From Porticoccus hydrocarbonoclasticus MCTG13d (GTDB lineage: Bacteria; Pseudomonadota; Gammaproteobacteria; Pseudomonadales; Porticoccaceae): a DNA stretch of 64,000 bases. The translations under genes were made by a program, and so were the position numbers. The stretch is taken from assembly GCF_000744735.1 (NCBI RefSeq), contig NZ_JQMM01000001.1:310001-374000 (forward strand), written 5' to 3'. The notes beneath the pieces were generated by a model. That model was not told the DNA's origin. It searched no databases and saw nothing but the letters and a program-made list of their open reading frames with translations. Numbering within the stretch: the stretch's first letter is position 1; each line of letters starts with the position of its first letter. Below are positions 53,221 through 60,857 of the stretch, in pieces.

Positions 53221-53517
53221 GCGAGAACCTGCAGGTCTAGTTTCAAGATCCCGTCGATCATAAAGCGTCTCCATTCAACAACAGATTTTGCACACTAGCG
53301 GATTCTGGATCAGAACTGCCTTTAACACTATACTCAGCACCTTAAATTTAGTCGGACATGCAGCTGAGTTAATCGAAGCGGTGTTTTTGCCCGAAGGCGA
53401 TTCAACCAAAAAACCCAGCTGGCTGCTATCAGTTACTGCCCTTCCATCTACCGCTTTGTGGTGGACGAGACAATCGCAACATATGGATTAGCCACCCACG
53501 AATCAAGGAATATATCG

Positions 53518-54546
53518 GTGACATCGTACAGCGATCTACAGCAATCACTAAGATCAAAACCGAAAACCTGGCTAGTTACTGGTGTTGCAGGGTTTATCGG
53601 TTCCAGCCTCCTCAAAACCTTGCTTGAACTGGAGCAACGGGTTGTCGGCATTGATAATTTCTCAACCGGACATCAATCCAACCTGGACGACGTGCAAGCC
53701 GAAAGCGGCAAAAACTGGGACAGATTTACCTTTTACCCGTACGATGTCCGTAACTTGAATGACTGTATAAATGCATGCAAGGATGTCGATATCGTTCTTC
53801 ATCAGGCAGCTCTGGGAAGCGTACCAAGATCTATTGAAGACCCCATCACAACCAACAGTTCAAATATTGATGGCTTTCTGAATATGCTGGTGGCAGCAAG
53901 AGACACAAAGGTAAAGCGCTTTGTGTATGCAGCTTCGTCCTCCACCTATGGCGACCATCCGGGACTTCCCAAAGTCGAAGATGAAATTGGGCGCCCACTT
54001 TCACCCTACGCCGTCACCAAGTACGTGAACGAACTGTATGCGGACGTCTTCGCCCGAACTTATGGCATGGAAAACATAGGTCTCCGCTATTTTAATGTTT
54101 TTGGGCCAAGACAGGATCCAAACGGCGCATATGCCGCTGTCATACCCAGGTGGTTCGGGCAACTGCTGTCCGGAGAAGACTGCTTTATTAATGGTGACGG
54201 GGAAACATCACGGGATTTTTGTTTTATCGACAATACCGTTCAAGCTAACCTGCTGGCCGCAACCACTGAAAATCCGACCGCCATCAATCAGATATATAAT
54301 GTCGCATGCGGCGATCAAACCAGCCTGAACGAGCTTTTTTATTCGATAAAAATGCTGCTCGGGAGTCATTACCCGAATATCAACAGTTTGACGGCCAAAC
54401 ACCGGGCATTGCGCCCTGGCGATGTTCGACACTCACGGGCAAACATCGAAAAGGCCAACTCGTTGCTCGGATACCAGCCCTCCCATAACGTCCACCAAGG
54501 GTTACAGGCTACGCTGGATTGGTTTTTAAAAAAGACAGCGGATTAA
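53518..54546 (+). CDS. UDP-N-acetylglucosamine/glucuronate C4-epimerase (WbpP/TviC-like)
   Basis: 342 residues from the GTG at 53518 ([25 protein letters not shown]), which has AAGGAA 8 bp upstream and matches the family N-terminus; the GTG at 53458 would add 20 unusual residues. NAD site [10 protein letters not shown], short-chain dehydrogenase Ser in ASSSTYGD and YAVTKY (YxxxK), and [20 protein letters not shown] are visible. It should interconvert UDP-GlcNAc(A) and UDP-GalNAc(A). It pairs with the dehydrogenase at 54588 as in Vi-antigen and WbpO/WbpP loci, so an N-acetyl-galactosaminuronic acid is likely in the glycan. The 297-bp region before it has no firm promoter. Confidence 0.92.
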   Translation: MTSYSDLQQSLRSKPKTWLVTGVAGFIGSSLLKTLLELEQRVVGIDNFSTGHQSNLDDVQAESGKNWDRFTFYPYDVRNLNDCINACKDVDIVLHQAALGSVPRSIEDPITTNSSNIDGFLNMLVAARDTKVKRFVYAASSSTYGDHPGLPKVEDEIGRPLSPYAVTKYVNELYADVFARTYGMENIGLRYFNVFGPRQDPNGAYAAVIPRWFGQLLSGEDCFINGDGETSRDFCFIDNTVQANLLAATTENPTAINQIYNVACGDQTSLNELFYSIKMLLGSHYPNINSLTAKHRALRPGDVRHSRANIEKANSLLGYQPSHNVHQGLQATLDWFLKKTAD

Positions 54547-54587
54547 AAATAATTCGTCAACGGTCTCATAGGGACACGGGAGATATT

Positions 54588-55901
54588 GTGAAGAAAGTAG
54601 CAGTTGTTGGATTAGGGTACGTAGGTCTGCCTCTGGCCGTCGCATTTGGCAAAAAACTACCAACCATTGGCTTTGACCTCGACAAGAAAAAGCTGGCCGC
54701 CTATCTTTCGGGGAAAGACCCCAGTGGAGAAGTAGCACCAGAAGACCTGGCCGCAGCCTCCCACCTTGAACTCACTGATGATCCCGCCAAATTAGCGGAA
54801 GCCAACGTTATCATTATCGCCGTCCCCACCCCCATTGATCAGGCTCACAAACCTGACCTGAGGGCTGTTCACGGGGCATCCAGAACCATTGCAGCGCACC
54901 TCAGTCCAGGCACCACTGTCGTGTATGAATCAACCGTATATCCGGGCTGTACTGAAGAAACCTGCGCACCCATATTGGAGTCGGTATCCGGGATGCCCTG
55001 GCTTGGCAAGCCCGGCGCAGTCAGTGAGGACGGACAAAATGGCTTTTTTATTGGCTACTCTCCGGAACGCATCAACCCCGGTGACAAAGTTCATCGGCTG
55101 GAGACCATCGTCAAAGTAGTCTCTGGTGACACCCCCGAAACCCTGGAAAAAGTGGCCCAAACCTACGAACAGATTATTACGGCCGGAGTTTATCGGGCTG
55201 CCAGCATCAAGGTAGCTGAAGCAGCAAAAGTGATTGAGAATACTCAGCGCGATCTTAATATTGCACTGATGAACGAACTGTCCCTTATTTTCCATAAACT
55301 CGGTATAGACACGCTTGATGTTCTGGAAACAGCGGGAACAAAATGGAATTTCCTGCCGTTCCGCCCCGGGTTGGTGGGTGGGCACTGTATTGGCGTCGAC
55401 CCCTACTACCTCACCTTTAAAGCCGAAGCAGAGGGCCACCACCCCCAGGTTATTCTGGCTGGCCGACAAACTAACGATGGCATGGGCAAATACATTGCCG
55501 AGCAGACTGTAAAACAACTGGTCAAGAAAGGTCACCCGGTCTGTGGTGCCAATGTAGTGATCCTGGGACTAACATTCAAAGAGGATTGTCCCGACCTCCG
55601 AAACTCAAAAGTTGCAGATATCATCGCAGAACTCAGGGAATATCACTGCAATATCATTGTTCATGATCCCATGGCAGAGAGTAGCGAGGCCATTGAGGAA
55701 TACGGCGTGGAACTTACCCCCTGGGATCAAATCAAAAACGCACATGCAGTGGTTCTGGCGGTTGCCCACCAGCACTACAAGAAGCTATCTGCCAGTGAAC
55801 TTGGCGCCATCATGGCTGAAAACGCTACCATCATTGATGTTAAATCAATGCTCGACAGGTCATTGTTTGAAGAGAAAAATATCGATATATGGCGGCTCTA
55901 G
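54588..55901 (+). CDS. UDP-N-acetylglucosamine 6-dehydrogenase (WbpO/TviB-like)
   Basis: 437 residues from the GTG at 54588 with GGGAG 5 bp before it. NAD site VAVVGLGYVGLPLA at the N-terminus, then VPTPIDQAHKPDL, YESTVYPGCTEE, catalytic Cys in GLVGGHCIGVDPYYL, and LTFKEDCPDLRNSKV. The product is UDP-GlcNAcA or, with the epimerase upstream, UDP-GalNAcA, by two NAD-dependent oxidations in the cytoplasm. The long pre-start open frame is not used by the family. Carboxylates made here would be natural substrates of the amide-forming enzymes in the window. Confidence 0.93.
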   Translation: MKKVAVVGLGYVGLPLAVAFGKKLPTIGFDLDKKKLAAYLSGKDPSGEVAPEDLAAASHLELTDDPAKLAEANVIIIAVPTPIDQAHKPDLRAVHGASRTIAAHLSPGTTVVYESTVYPGCTEETCAPILESVSGMPWLGKPGAVSEDGQNGFFIGYSPERINPGDKVHRLETIVKVVSGDTPETLEKVAQTYEQIITAGVYRAASIKVAEAAKVIENTQRDLNIALMNELSLIFHKLGIDTLDVLETAGTKWNFLPFRPGLVGGHCIGVDPYYLTFKAEAEGHHPQVILAGRQTNDGMGKYIAEQTVKQLVKKGHPVCGANVVILGLTFKEDCPDLRNSKVADIIAELREYHCNIIVHDPMAESSEAIEEYGVELTPWDQIKNAHAVVLAVAHQHYKKLSASELGAIMAENATIIDVKSMLDRSLFEEKNIDIWRL

Positions 55902-55959
55902 GCGCCCCAAAGGTCATACCAGAAAGCATTGTATCGACTATCATCATTAAACAGATTGT

Positions 55960-56001
55960 CTGACCCCTTGCAGCTGTCAGGTTTTTTTACATCAAGGGGT
56001 C
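55960..56001 (+). terminator. Probable terminator with overlapping alternative hairpin
   Basis: CTGAC at 55960-55964 pairs with GTCAG at 55976-55980, followed by G and seven T at 55982-55988: a short intrinsic terminator. GACCCCTTG at 55962-55970 and CAAGGGGTC at 55993-56001 form a perfect 9-bp stem that encloses the T-run. The two stems share bases and exclude each other. It lies 58 bp after the dehydrogenase stop and 75 bp before the sigma-54 promoter. Confidence 0.5.
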
Positions 56002-56075
56002 GCCGACTACCTTGCCAAAAAGAAAACTCGTTTTTATGATCGCAACATATTGATTAATAAAAAACTAAAAAATAA

Positions 56076-56091
56076 TGGCCCACTTATTGCA
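56076..56091 (+). promoter_or_regulatory. Sigma-54 (-24/-12) promoter
   Basis: TGGCCCACTTATTGCA fits the RpoN consensus TGGCAC-N5-TTGCW with the GG (56077-56078) and GC (56089-56090) exactly 10 nt apart. Transcription would start about 56102, giving a ~38-nt leader before the ATG at 56140. PrsR, the expected activator, is encoded about 5 kb to the left. It is the best sigma-54 match I see in the window. Confidence 0.8.
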
Positions 56092-56139
56092 CTGTAATTG
56101 TTATATCAAATAAAACCCCGTAGATACAGGTTTGGAGAA

Positions 56140-56796
56140 ATGGAAAACGACTCACAAAATCATGCAACCAAGAAGGGTGCCGAACCCAATTCTTCAGTAA
56201 ATATCTCACGCCGCAATTTTTCCCGTATCGGCGCTGCGGCACCGATTCTCATGTCCCTCGCAAGCCCCTCTGCGCTGGGGGCCCCCTGCCTGTCCAACAT
56301 GATGTCCGGACATTTGTACCAAGATAGGGGTCAATGCAGCCCCGGCTGGAGCCCCGGCGGCTGGAAAAACGTAGGTGGCAGCGAGCCCGACTGGAACAGC
56401 ACCCCATTTCAATATGGCATTTATGACCCGAAAGCAACCTACACCCAGGGTGGCAGCGGGAAAAAGAAAAAATGTGGCCGCAATAGCAAAAATCAGCCTG
56501 AGTGCTACTTAGAAGGGACAACCCTCTCTGAAGCACTGGGTTATTATGGTTTAGGCTGTCCCTCCGGGCTCGTCAGCGTCTGCCACCTGCCAATGGCCAC
56601 TATTTTGAATGAAAATCCCGGCGGCAGCACAGGCAACTTTGCAGGCCATTTTGTAGCAGCACTCCTGAATGCCTCGCACAGCGGCATAACCTATGTCATC
56701 ACTCCCAGTCAGCTTGTTGGACTTTATAACGATCCATCAACCATACCGGAACCCTATACAGGAAACATAGGATCATTTCTGGATTCAACCTGGTAA
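56140..56796 (+). CDS. Tat-signal exported protein of unknown function
   Basis: 218 residues from the ATG at 56140, which lies behind the sigma-54 promoter and has ACAGG 9 bp upstream; an upstream TTG is outside the predicted transcript. A twin-arginine signal is clear: SRRNFSRIG followed by the hydrophobic AAAPILMSLASPSALGA. The mature part is Gly-, Ser- and Cys-containing (PGWSPGGWKN, CGRNSKNQPECY), with about six cysteines, and carries no known domain. Export folded by Tat suggests early cofactor or disulfide formation or tight folding. It has no PEP-CTERM tail and ends SFLDSTW. Its genes' neighbours (PqqD-, HprK-like, nucleotidyltransferase) make it the prime candidate substrate or partner of the HPr-rel-A cassette. 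Confidence 0.85.
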   Translation: MENDSQNHATKKGAEPNSSVNISRRNFSRIGAAAPILMSLASPSALGAPCLSNMMSGHLYQDRGQCSPGWSPGGWKNVGGSEPDWNSTPFQYGIYDPKATYTQGGSGKKKKCGRNSKNQPECYLEGTTLSEALGYYGLGCPSGLVSVCHLPMATILNENPGGSTGNFAGHFVAALLNASHSGITYVITPSQLVGLYNDPSTIPEPYTGNIGSFLDSTW

Positions 56797-56807
56797 GTTT
56801 TTGCTTT

Positions 56808-56841
56808 AAAGTATCGGCATTATGAATAGTGCCGATACTTT
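56808..56841 (+). repeat. Perfect 12-bp hairpin around the start codon of the PqqD-like gene
   Basis: AAAGTATCGGCA at 56808-56819 is fully complementary to TGCCGATACTTT at 56830-56841, with a 10-nt loop that contains the ATG at 56822-56824. The arm is followed by a pyrimidine-rich CTCTTCC stretch, so it could act as an attenuator or partial terminator, or hide the start codon. It lies 11 bp after the stop of the Tat-signal gene. Confidence 0.7.
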
Positions 56842-57109
56842 CTCTTCCTCCTGCCAGTCCTGCCTCTATCACCAATGGGAGGAGGAATGTGTCATGTACA
56901 ATCCGGTTTCGGGGGAAACCCATTTGCTGGAAGCAACGGCCGCCAAGATTCTGATCACCATTGCTGCAGCACCAACCCGATACGACCAACTCAGTCTCTT
57001 GCTCCAAGAGGAGCTGGATGATGTGCCTGAAACAGAAATAGATGAATACATCTGTACCACCTTGCAGAAACTTCAGGACATGCACTTAATTTCAGCGACA
57101 GGGAAATAG
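56822..57109 (+). CDS. PqqD-family protein, HPr-rel-A system
   Basis: 95 residues. WEEECVMYNPVSGETHLLEATAAKIL matches the PqqD-like (RiPP recognition element) winged-helix fold, and LDDVPETEIDEYICTTLQKLQDMHLI is the second half. Known PqqD-like domains bind leader peptides and present them to modifying enzymes. The start ATG sits in a hairpin loop without an RBS, implying weak or coupled translation. It is followed 5 bp later by the HprK-like kinase. It fits the 'PqqD family peptide chaperone' of the HPr-rel-A set, whose job has not been established. Its N-terminal Ser/Cys-rich extension (SADTFSSSCQSC) is not part of the conserved fold. Confidence 0.85.
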   Translation: MNSADTFSSSCQSCLYHQWEEECVMYNPVSGETHLLEATAAKILITIAAAPTRYDQLSLLLQEELDDVPETEIDEYICTTLQKLQDMHLISATGK

Positions 57110-57114
57110 CTCCC

Positions 57115-58023
57115 TTGCTGCTTTCATCGATACCGCTTCGAAAACTAAAACAGCAGCTAGCAGGGGAAGGCATCAACCTGAAAATTGGCCCCTTTGTGGT
57201 CAACCTCTCGTCATCCCTGCCAAACATTGCAGAAAATCTCAGAGACCTATACGGCGCCTATACTCTGGAGGATATCCACCGGGTCGATTTCCATATCGCA
57301 CTGCAATCCCCGTCGATAATCAGACGGTGGATCCGCCCGCAGGCCACTTTCTCCTTTGACGGCTACCTGCCTTTCAAGCCCCTGCCACAAACCCAGTCTT
57401 TTGCCATGTTCGAATGGGGGCTCAACTGGTGCGTAGCGAACAATGCACACCAATATCTGGTTATCCATTCCGCAGTTGTGGAAAAAAATGGCAAGGCGAT
57501 CATTTTTCCGGGTACGCCTGGTAGCGGTAAAAGCACTCTCTGTGCAGGTCTTGTTAGCCAGGGGTGGCGACTTCTGTCCGATGAAATGGCACTGCTTTCG
57601 ACTGAAACCGGCTTAATCACGCCGATCCCAAGACCAATAAGCCTCAAAAACGAGTCCATTGATATCGTCAGATCATTTGCAAATGATGACATTTTTGTGG
57701 GGAAACCAGTGCATGATACCGCCAAAGGTAGCGTTGCCCACATGTGTGCACCCATGAGCAGCGTCTCAAGGAGCGATGAACCAGCTGTGCCGACTGCCAT
57801 CATTTTCCCCAAATACCGCAAGGAGGTGAATATTGAATTATTGCCTTTGAGCAAGGGCAGGACGTTTCTCGAACTGGCAGAAAACAGCTTCAATTATCAT
57901 ATACTCGGCTCAACCGCCTTTAGTGTTCTGACAGCCATGCTCGACCAGTGCGAATGCTTCAGATTGAACTACCAGAATCTGGATGACGCCTATGCCACTC
58001 TAGGGAACCTGATTGATGCCTGA
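57115..58023 (+). CDS. HprK-related kinase A
   Basis: 302 residues, TTG start (the in-frame start that gives the family N-terminus LLSSIPLRKLKQQLAG). The C-terminal half resembles the HPr kinase/phosphorylase P-loop fold: IHSAVVEKNGKAIIFPGTPGSGKST with Walker A at 133-141, and SDE at 155-157 near the catalytic base position. The N-terminal half has IGPFVVNLSS and VDFHIALQSP without known function. No HPr is encoded nearby, so the phosphoacceptor is unknown. It overlaps the nucleotidyltransferase start by 8 bp and follows the PqqD-like gene by 5 bp. Confidence 0.88.
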   Translation: MLLSSIPLRKLKQQLAGEGINLKIGPFVVNLSSSLPNIAENLRDLYGAYTLEDIHRVDFHIALQSPSIIRRWIRPQATFSFDGYLPFKPLPQTQSFAMFEWGLNWCVANNAHQYLVIHSAVVEKNGKAIIFPGTPGSGKSTLCAGLVSQGWRLLSDEMALLSTETGLITPIPRPISLKNESIDIVRSFANDDIFVGKPVHDTAKGSVAHMCAPMSSVSRSDEPAVPTAIIFPKYRKEVNIELLPLSKGRTFLELAENSFNYHILGSTAFSVLTAMLDQCECFRLNYQNLDDAYATLGNLIDA

Positions 58024-59104
58024 GTCAATCATGGAAAGCTGCCTGGTGCGCTTCCTTCGCGATCCGCAACACAGTGCCCCCGGACTTTCACCTGGGGAAT
58101 GGCAGATGCTTATTCGTCAGGCGAGACGCAGCAATTTATTGAGCCGCATGGCGCACCTCGTCGAAACATTCGATCTTTTCTCTTTTGTGCCTAAGCATCT
58201 TCAATCTCACCTGCTCAGCGCCCAACTGGTGTCATCGAGCAACCTCCGCTCAGTGAAGTGGGAGATCTTGCAAATTTATACTGCACTGAGCGAAGCCGGC
58301 ATTCCCTTTGCGTTGCTCAAAGGTGCTGCCTATGTCATGAGTGAACGCGATGCATTTCAAGGTCGACTGTTTGGCGACATCGATATTCTGGTCAGGAATG
58401 AACAATTAAAAGAGGCTGAAAAAGCGCTTATCAAACACGGGTGGTTTTGCACAAAGATAGACCCCTATGACCAGAAATATTATCGCACCTGGATGCATGA
58501 ACTACCGCCACTGAAACATCTGAAAAGACAAACTGACCTGGATGTTCACCACACCATTCTCCCGCCTACTGCCGACGCAAAACCTGATATCAACAAAATA
58601 TGGGAGCACGTGATTGAGCTGAAAGATTATCCGGGAATGTATGTTCTATCTCTCCAGGATATGATTCTGCACAGTGCCGCCCATCTTTTTCATGAAGGAG
58701 ACTTCGAGCAGGGGCTACGCGACGTTGTCGATCTGGATGCGTTACTCCGCGAGTACTCCCTAGAGAGTGGCGACGCCTGGACCGACCTCCTCACCAGGGC
58801 AAAGACACTCCACCTATCACGATCACTCTATTACGGACTGCGCTATGCCAGGATGCTACTTAAAACGCCTGTTCCCGAGGAGCTGACAGGAGAAATGTCC
58901 GCCGGGGCAGTACCCCCTTGTTTCTCCAGATTTCTCATGGACAGGATGTTACTGAAAGCCATGATGCCAAACTGTATTGGCCAGAGAACTCATTTACTGG
59001 GGCTTACCCGCTTTATTTTATTTATCAGATCACACTATCTTCGCATGCCCATGCAGCTACTGATTCCACACCTGCTCAGAAAAGCGATCAAGCAGGAAAA
59101 ATAA
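58016..59104 (+). CDS. Nucleotidyltransferase family protein (NTP_transf_5-like)
   Basis: 362 residues from the ATG at 58016 (AGGGAA 9 bp upstream). ALLKGAAYVMSERDAFQGRLFGDIDILV at about 99-126 has the Asp-x-Asp active site of the DNA polymerase beta-like fold (GDIDILV); TDLDVHHTIL supplies the third acidic residue. HSAAHLFHEGDF and LRDVVDLDALL are family regions. Such proteins are found with PqqD/HprK-like sets in exosortase loci and may AMPylate or UMPylate a partner, which is unproven. It ends the cassette, and a terminator hairpin follows at 59144. Confidence 0.85.
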   Translation: MPESIMESCLVRFLRDPQHSAPGLSPGEWQMLIRQARRSNLLSRMAHLVETFDLFSFVPKHLQSHLLSAQLVSSSNLRSVKWEILQIYTALSEAGIPFALLKGAAYVMSERDAFQGRLFGDIDILVRNEQLKEAEKALIKHGWFCTKIDPYDQKYYRTWMHELPPLKHLKRQTDLDVHHTILPPTADAKPDINKIWEHVIELKDYPGMYVLSLQDMILHSAAHLFHEGDFEQGLRDVVDLDALLREYSLESGDAWTDLLTRAKTLHLSRSLYYGLRYARMLLKTPVPEELTGEMSAGAVPPCFSRFLMDRMLLKAMMPNCIGQRTHLLGLTRFILFIRSHYLRMPMQLLIPHLLRKAIKQEK

Positions 59105-59134
59105 GTGCTCTCAGGGCATTGCCCGCCACAGCAA

Positions 59135-59338
59135 CTATCGCCGCTTGAGTGAATACACGATACACTCAAGTTTTAACAGACAACTAAAAACCATCGCTGC
59201 AACACCGATATTAAACAGGGTCAGTATTTCAAAACCCACAAAGTAGTAATCGCCCATCAGACGAATAACACCGGCGAGCAGGCAGATGACCACGCCGACA
59301 ATACCCGCGACTGTGGCTATGTTCGATAAAATTCTCAC
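59135..59338 (-). CDS. Small two-helix membrane protein of unknown function
   Basis: 67 residues, GTG start with GAGGAG 6-7 bp upstream. Two hydrophobic segments (IATVAGIVGVVICLLAGVIRL and FEILTLFNIGVAAMVFSCLL) with a short loop (MGDYYFVG) and a basic tail (YSLKRR). No domain is recognised. The clean RBS supports a real gene. Its 3' end overlaps a plus-strand terminator hairpin (59144-59174). Convergent with the nucleotidyltransferase and divergent from the ATPase. Likely inner membrane. Confidence 0.65.
   Translation of the reverse strand: MRILSNIATVAGIVGVVICLLAGVIRLMGDYYFVGFEILTLFNIGVAAMVFSCLLKLECIVYSLKRR
59144..59174 (+). terminator. Intrinsic terminator of the HPr-rel-A cassette
   Basis: CTTGAGTG at 59144-59151 and CACTCAAG at 59163-59170 form a perfect 8-bp stem with an 11-nt loop, then TTTT at 59171-59174. 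It follows the nucleotidyltransferase stop by about 40 bp and overlaps the 3' end of the opposing small-membrane-protein gene. Confidence 0.65.
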
Positions 59339-59441
59339 TTAACGCTCCTCACTTTACGTTTAACGATAGACAGGTACCATTTACTTTCAATCCCGCCAAT
59401 TTTGGTTATAGCGAATAAATCATAAGTGCAAAAGCATTAAG

Positions 59442-59470
59442 TTGCTGATTTTATATGCTCAATTTATACT
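59442..59470 (+). promoter_or_regulatory. Candidate sigma-70 promoter of the secretion ATPase gene
   Basis: TTGCTG at 59442-59447 and TATACT at 59465-59470 are 17 bp apart, 41 bp upstream of the ATG at 59512. The -10 is 5 of 6 and the -35 3 of 6 to consensus. Confidence 0.45.
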
Positions 59471-59511
59471 CAGCGGATCAATAACTCACCAATACAATTC
59501 GGCCAATTCCC

Positions 59512-60729
59512 ATGTACGAACAATTTTATGACCTCAAGGCCGAGCCCTTCCGACTAAGTCCGGATCATCGGTTCTGCTTTAACCACCGCAGTTACGCCAA
59601 AGCCAAGGCTTACATGCAGTATGCGTTTCAACGCGCCGAAGGCTTTGTGATGATTACAGGCAAGCCTGGCACGGGAAAAACAACCCTAGTCAGCGATCTT
59701 GTGGAAAGTCTTAGGGAAGATCAAGTGAATGTCGCCATGCTGGTCTGCACACAGCTGGGGGCAGACGACCTGTTGCGAATGGTTGCCGATGCATTTGGCC
59801 TGTCTTCCAACACAGACCATAAATCACTGCTTCTGCAACAGTTGACCCGGCTTTTTGTCAACGACTACAAAACCGGCAAGCGTGCCCTCCTGATCATTGA
59901 CGAAGCTCAGGATCTCTCCACAGCCGCACTGGAAGAGCTTCGGTTGCTCACCAATTTGCAGATGAGCCGACAACCCCTGCTGCAGATCTTTCTTTTGGGC
60001 CAGGAAGAGCTCAGGGATATTGTTCAGCAGCCAAATATGGAACAAGTGCACCAGCGACTCGTGGCCGCCTGCCATTTGGCATCCCTGAACGAAGAGGAAA
60101 CTAAGGGTTACATCAAACACAGGTTGAATCAGGTTGGCTGGAAAGGAGACCCCGCTATCAGTAATGCCATTTACCCCGTGATCCACAAAGTCAGCGAGGG
60201 TATTCCTCGACGCATCAATATGATTTGCAGTCGACTTTTTTTACATGCCTGCGTTGAAGAATTGCATAAAATCAGCATTAACGACGCCAAGATTGTATTG
60301 GGCGAAATAAACCAGGAACAGCTGACATCGAAGACCATGCTTCCCGATCTCGATTTTGCTGTTCAGGACACCTACGATACACCGCCCCAGCCGGCACCTG
60401 CGGCCGTTAGCGACATTAAAAAAAAAGTAGTTGATATCTCTGACTCCGCTCGCAGGACTCCACCGGCCCCCGCACCTCAAACGGGGCTGGCTATCCAGCC
60501 AAAACCCGAGGAAGTCCCGCCAAGCAAAGAGAACCTCTTTCAGGCAAGGGAATTAACCCAAACTGAGGTATACCGCGGGCCCGATTCAAGAAAAGGTGAA
60601 AGACGCTCTTTTACCGACCCCCGCCAGGAAGTCCGATACGAACCGGGGAAAAAAGACCGACGACAAAACCCCGGGCGCCGCAAGGAAGACAAAGAAGTAC
60701 AAAAACGTCCCTGGCAGTTCTGGATCTAA
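59512..60729 (+). CDS. XrtA/PEP-CTERM system-associated ATPase (ExeA-like)
   Basis: 405 residues. The N-terminus MYEQFYDLKAEPFRLSPDHRF is diagnostic of the putative secretion ATPase of the PEP-CTERM system (TIGR03015), related to GspA/ExeA. Walker A is GKPGTGKT at 50-57, Walker B LLIIDEAQ near 126, with sensor region EGIPRRINMICSRLFLHA. From about residue 270 there is a low-complexity Pro/Ala/Lys/Arg-rich tail (PQPAPAAV, SRKGERRSFTDPRQE) of unknown use. It likely energises or remodels part of the export machinery at the inner membrane. Confidence 0.93.
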   Translation: MYEQFYDLKAEPFRLSPDHRFCFNHRSYAKAKAYMQYAFQRAEGFVMITGKPGTGKTTLVSDLVESLREDQVNVAMLVCTQLGADDLLRMVADAFGLSSNTDHKSLLLQQLTRLFVNDYKTGKRALLIIDEAQDLSTAALEELRLLTNLQMSRQPLLQIFLLGQEELRDIVQQPNMEQVHQRLVAACHLASLNEEETKGYIKHRLNQVGWKGDPAISNAIYPVIHKVSEGIPRRINMICSRLFLHACVEELHKISINDAKIVLGEINQEQLTSKTMLPDLDFAVQDTYDTPPQPAPAAVSDIKKKVVDISDSARRTPPAPAPQTGLAIQPKPEEVPPSKENLFQARELTQTEVYRGPDSRKGERRSFTDPRQEVRYEPGKKDRRQNPGRRKEDKEVQKRPWQFWI

Positions 60730-60857
60730 TGGCCTGAGCAGCCCATTATTCCATCCCACCGAGTGTTATGTTTTTCGTATAATCACTCGAGGTATGCGAA
60801 TGTATCTATCCGCAGCACCCAAAACTTCAACCCCAACCCCCTTCAAGAGGAATCCCC

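Noticed and set aside
53458-53517. Longer N-terminus of the WbpP-like protein from the GTG at 53458
   Set aside because: The extra 20 residues do not resemble the family, and the GTG at 53518 has a good RBS.
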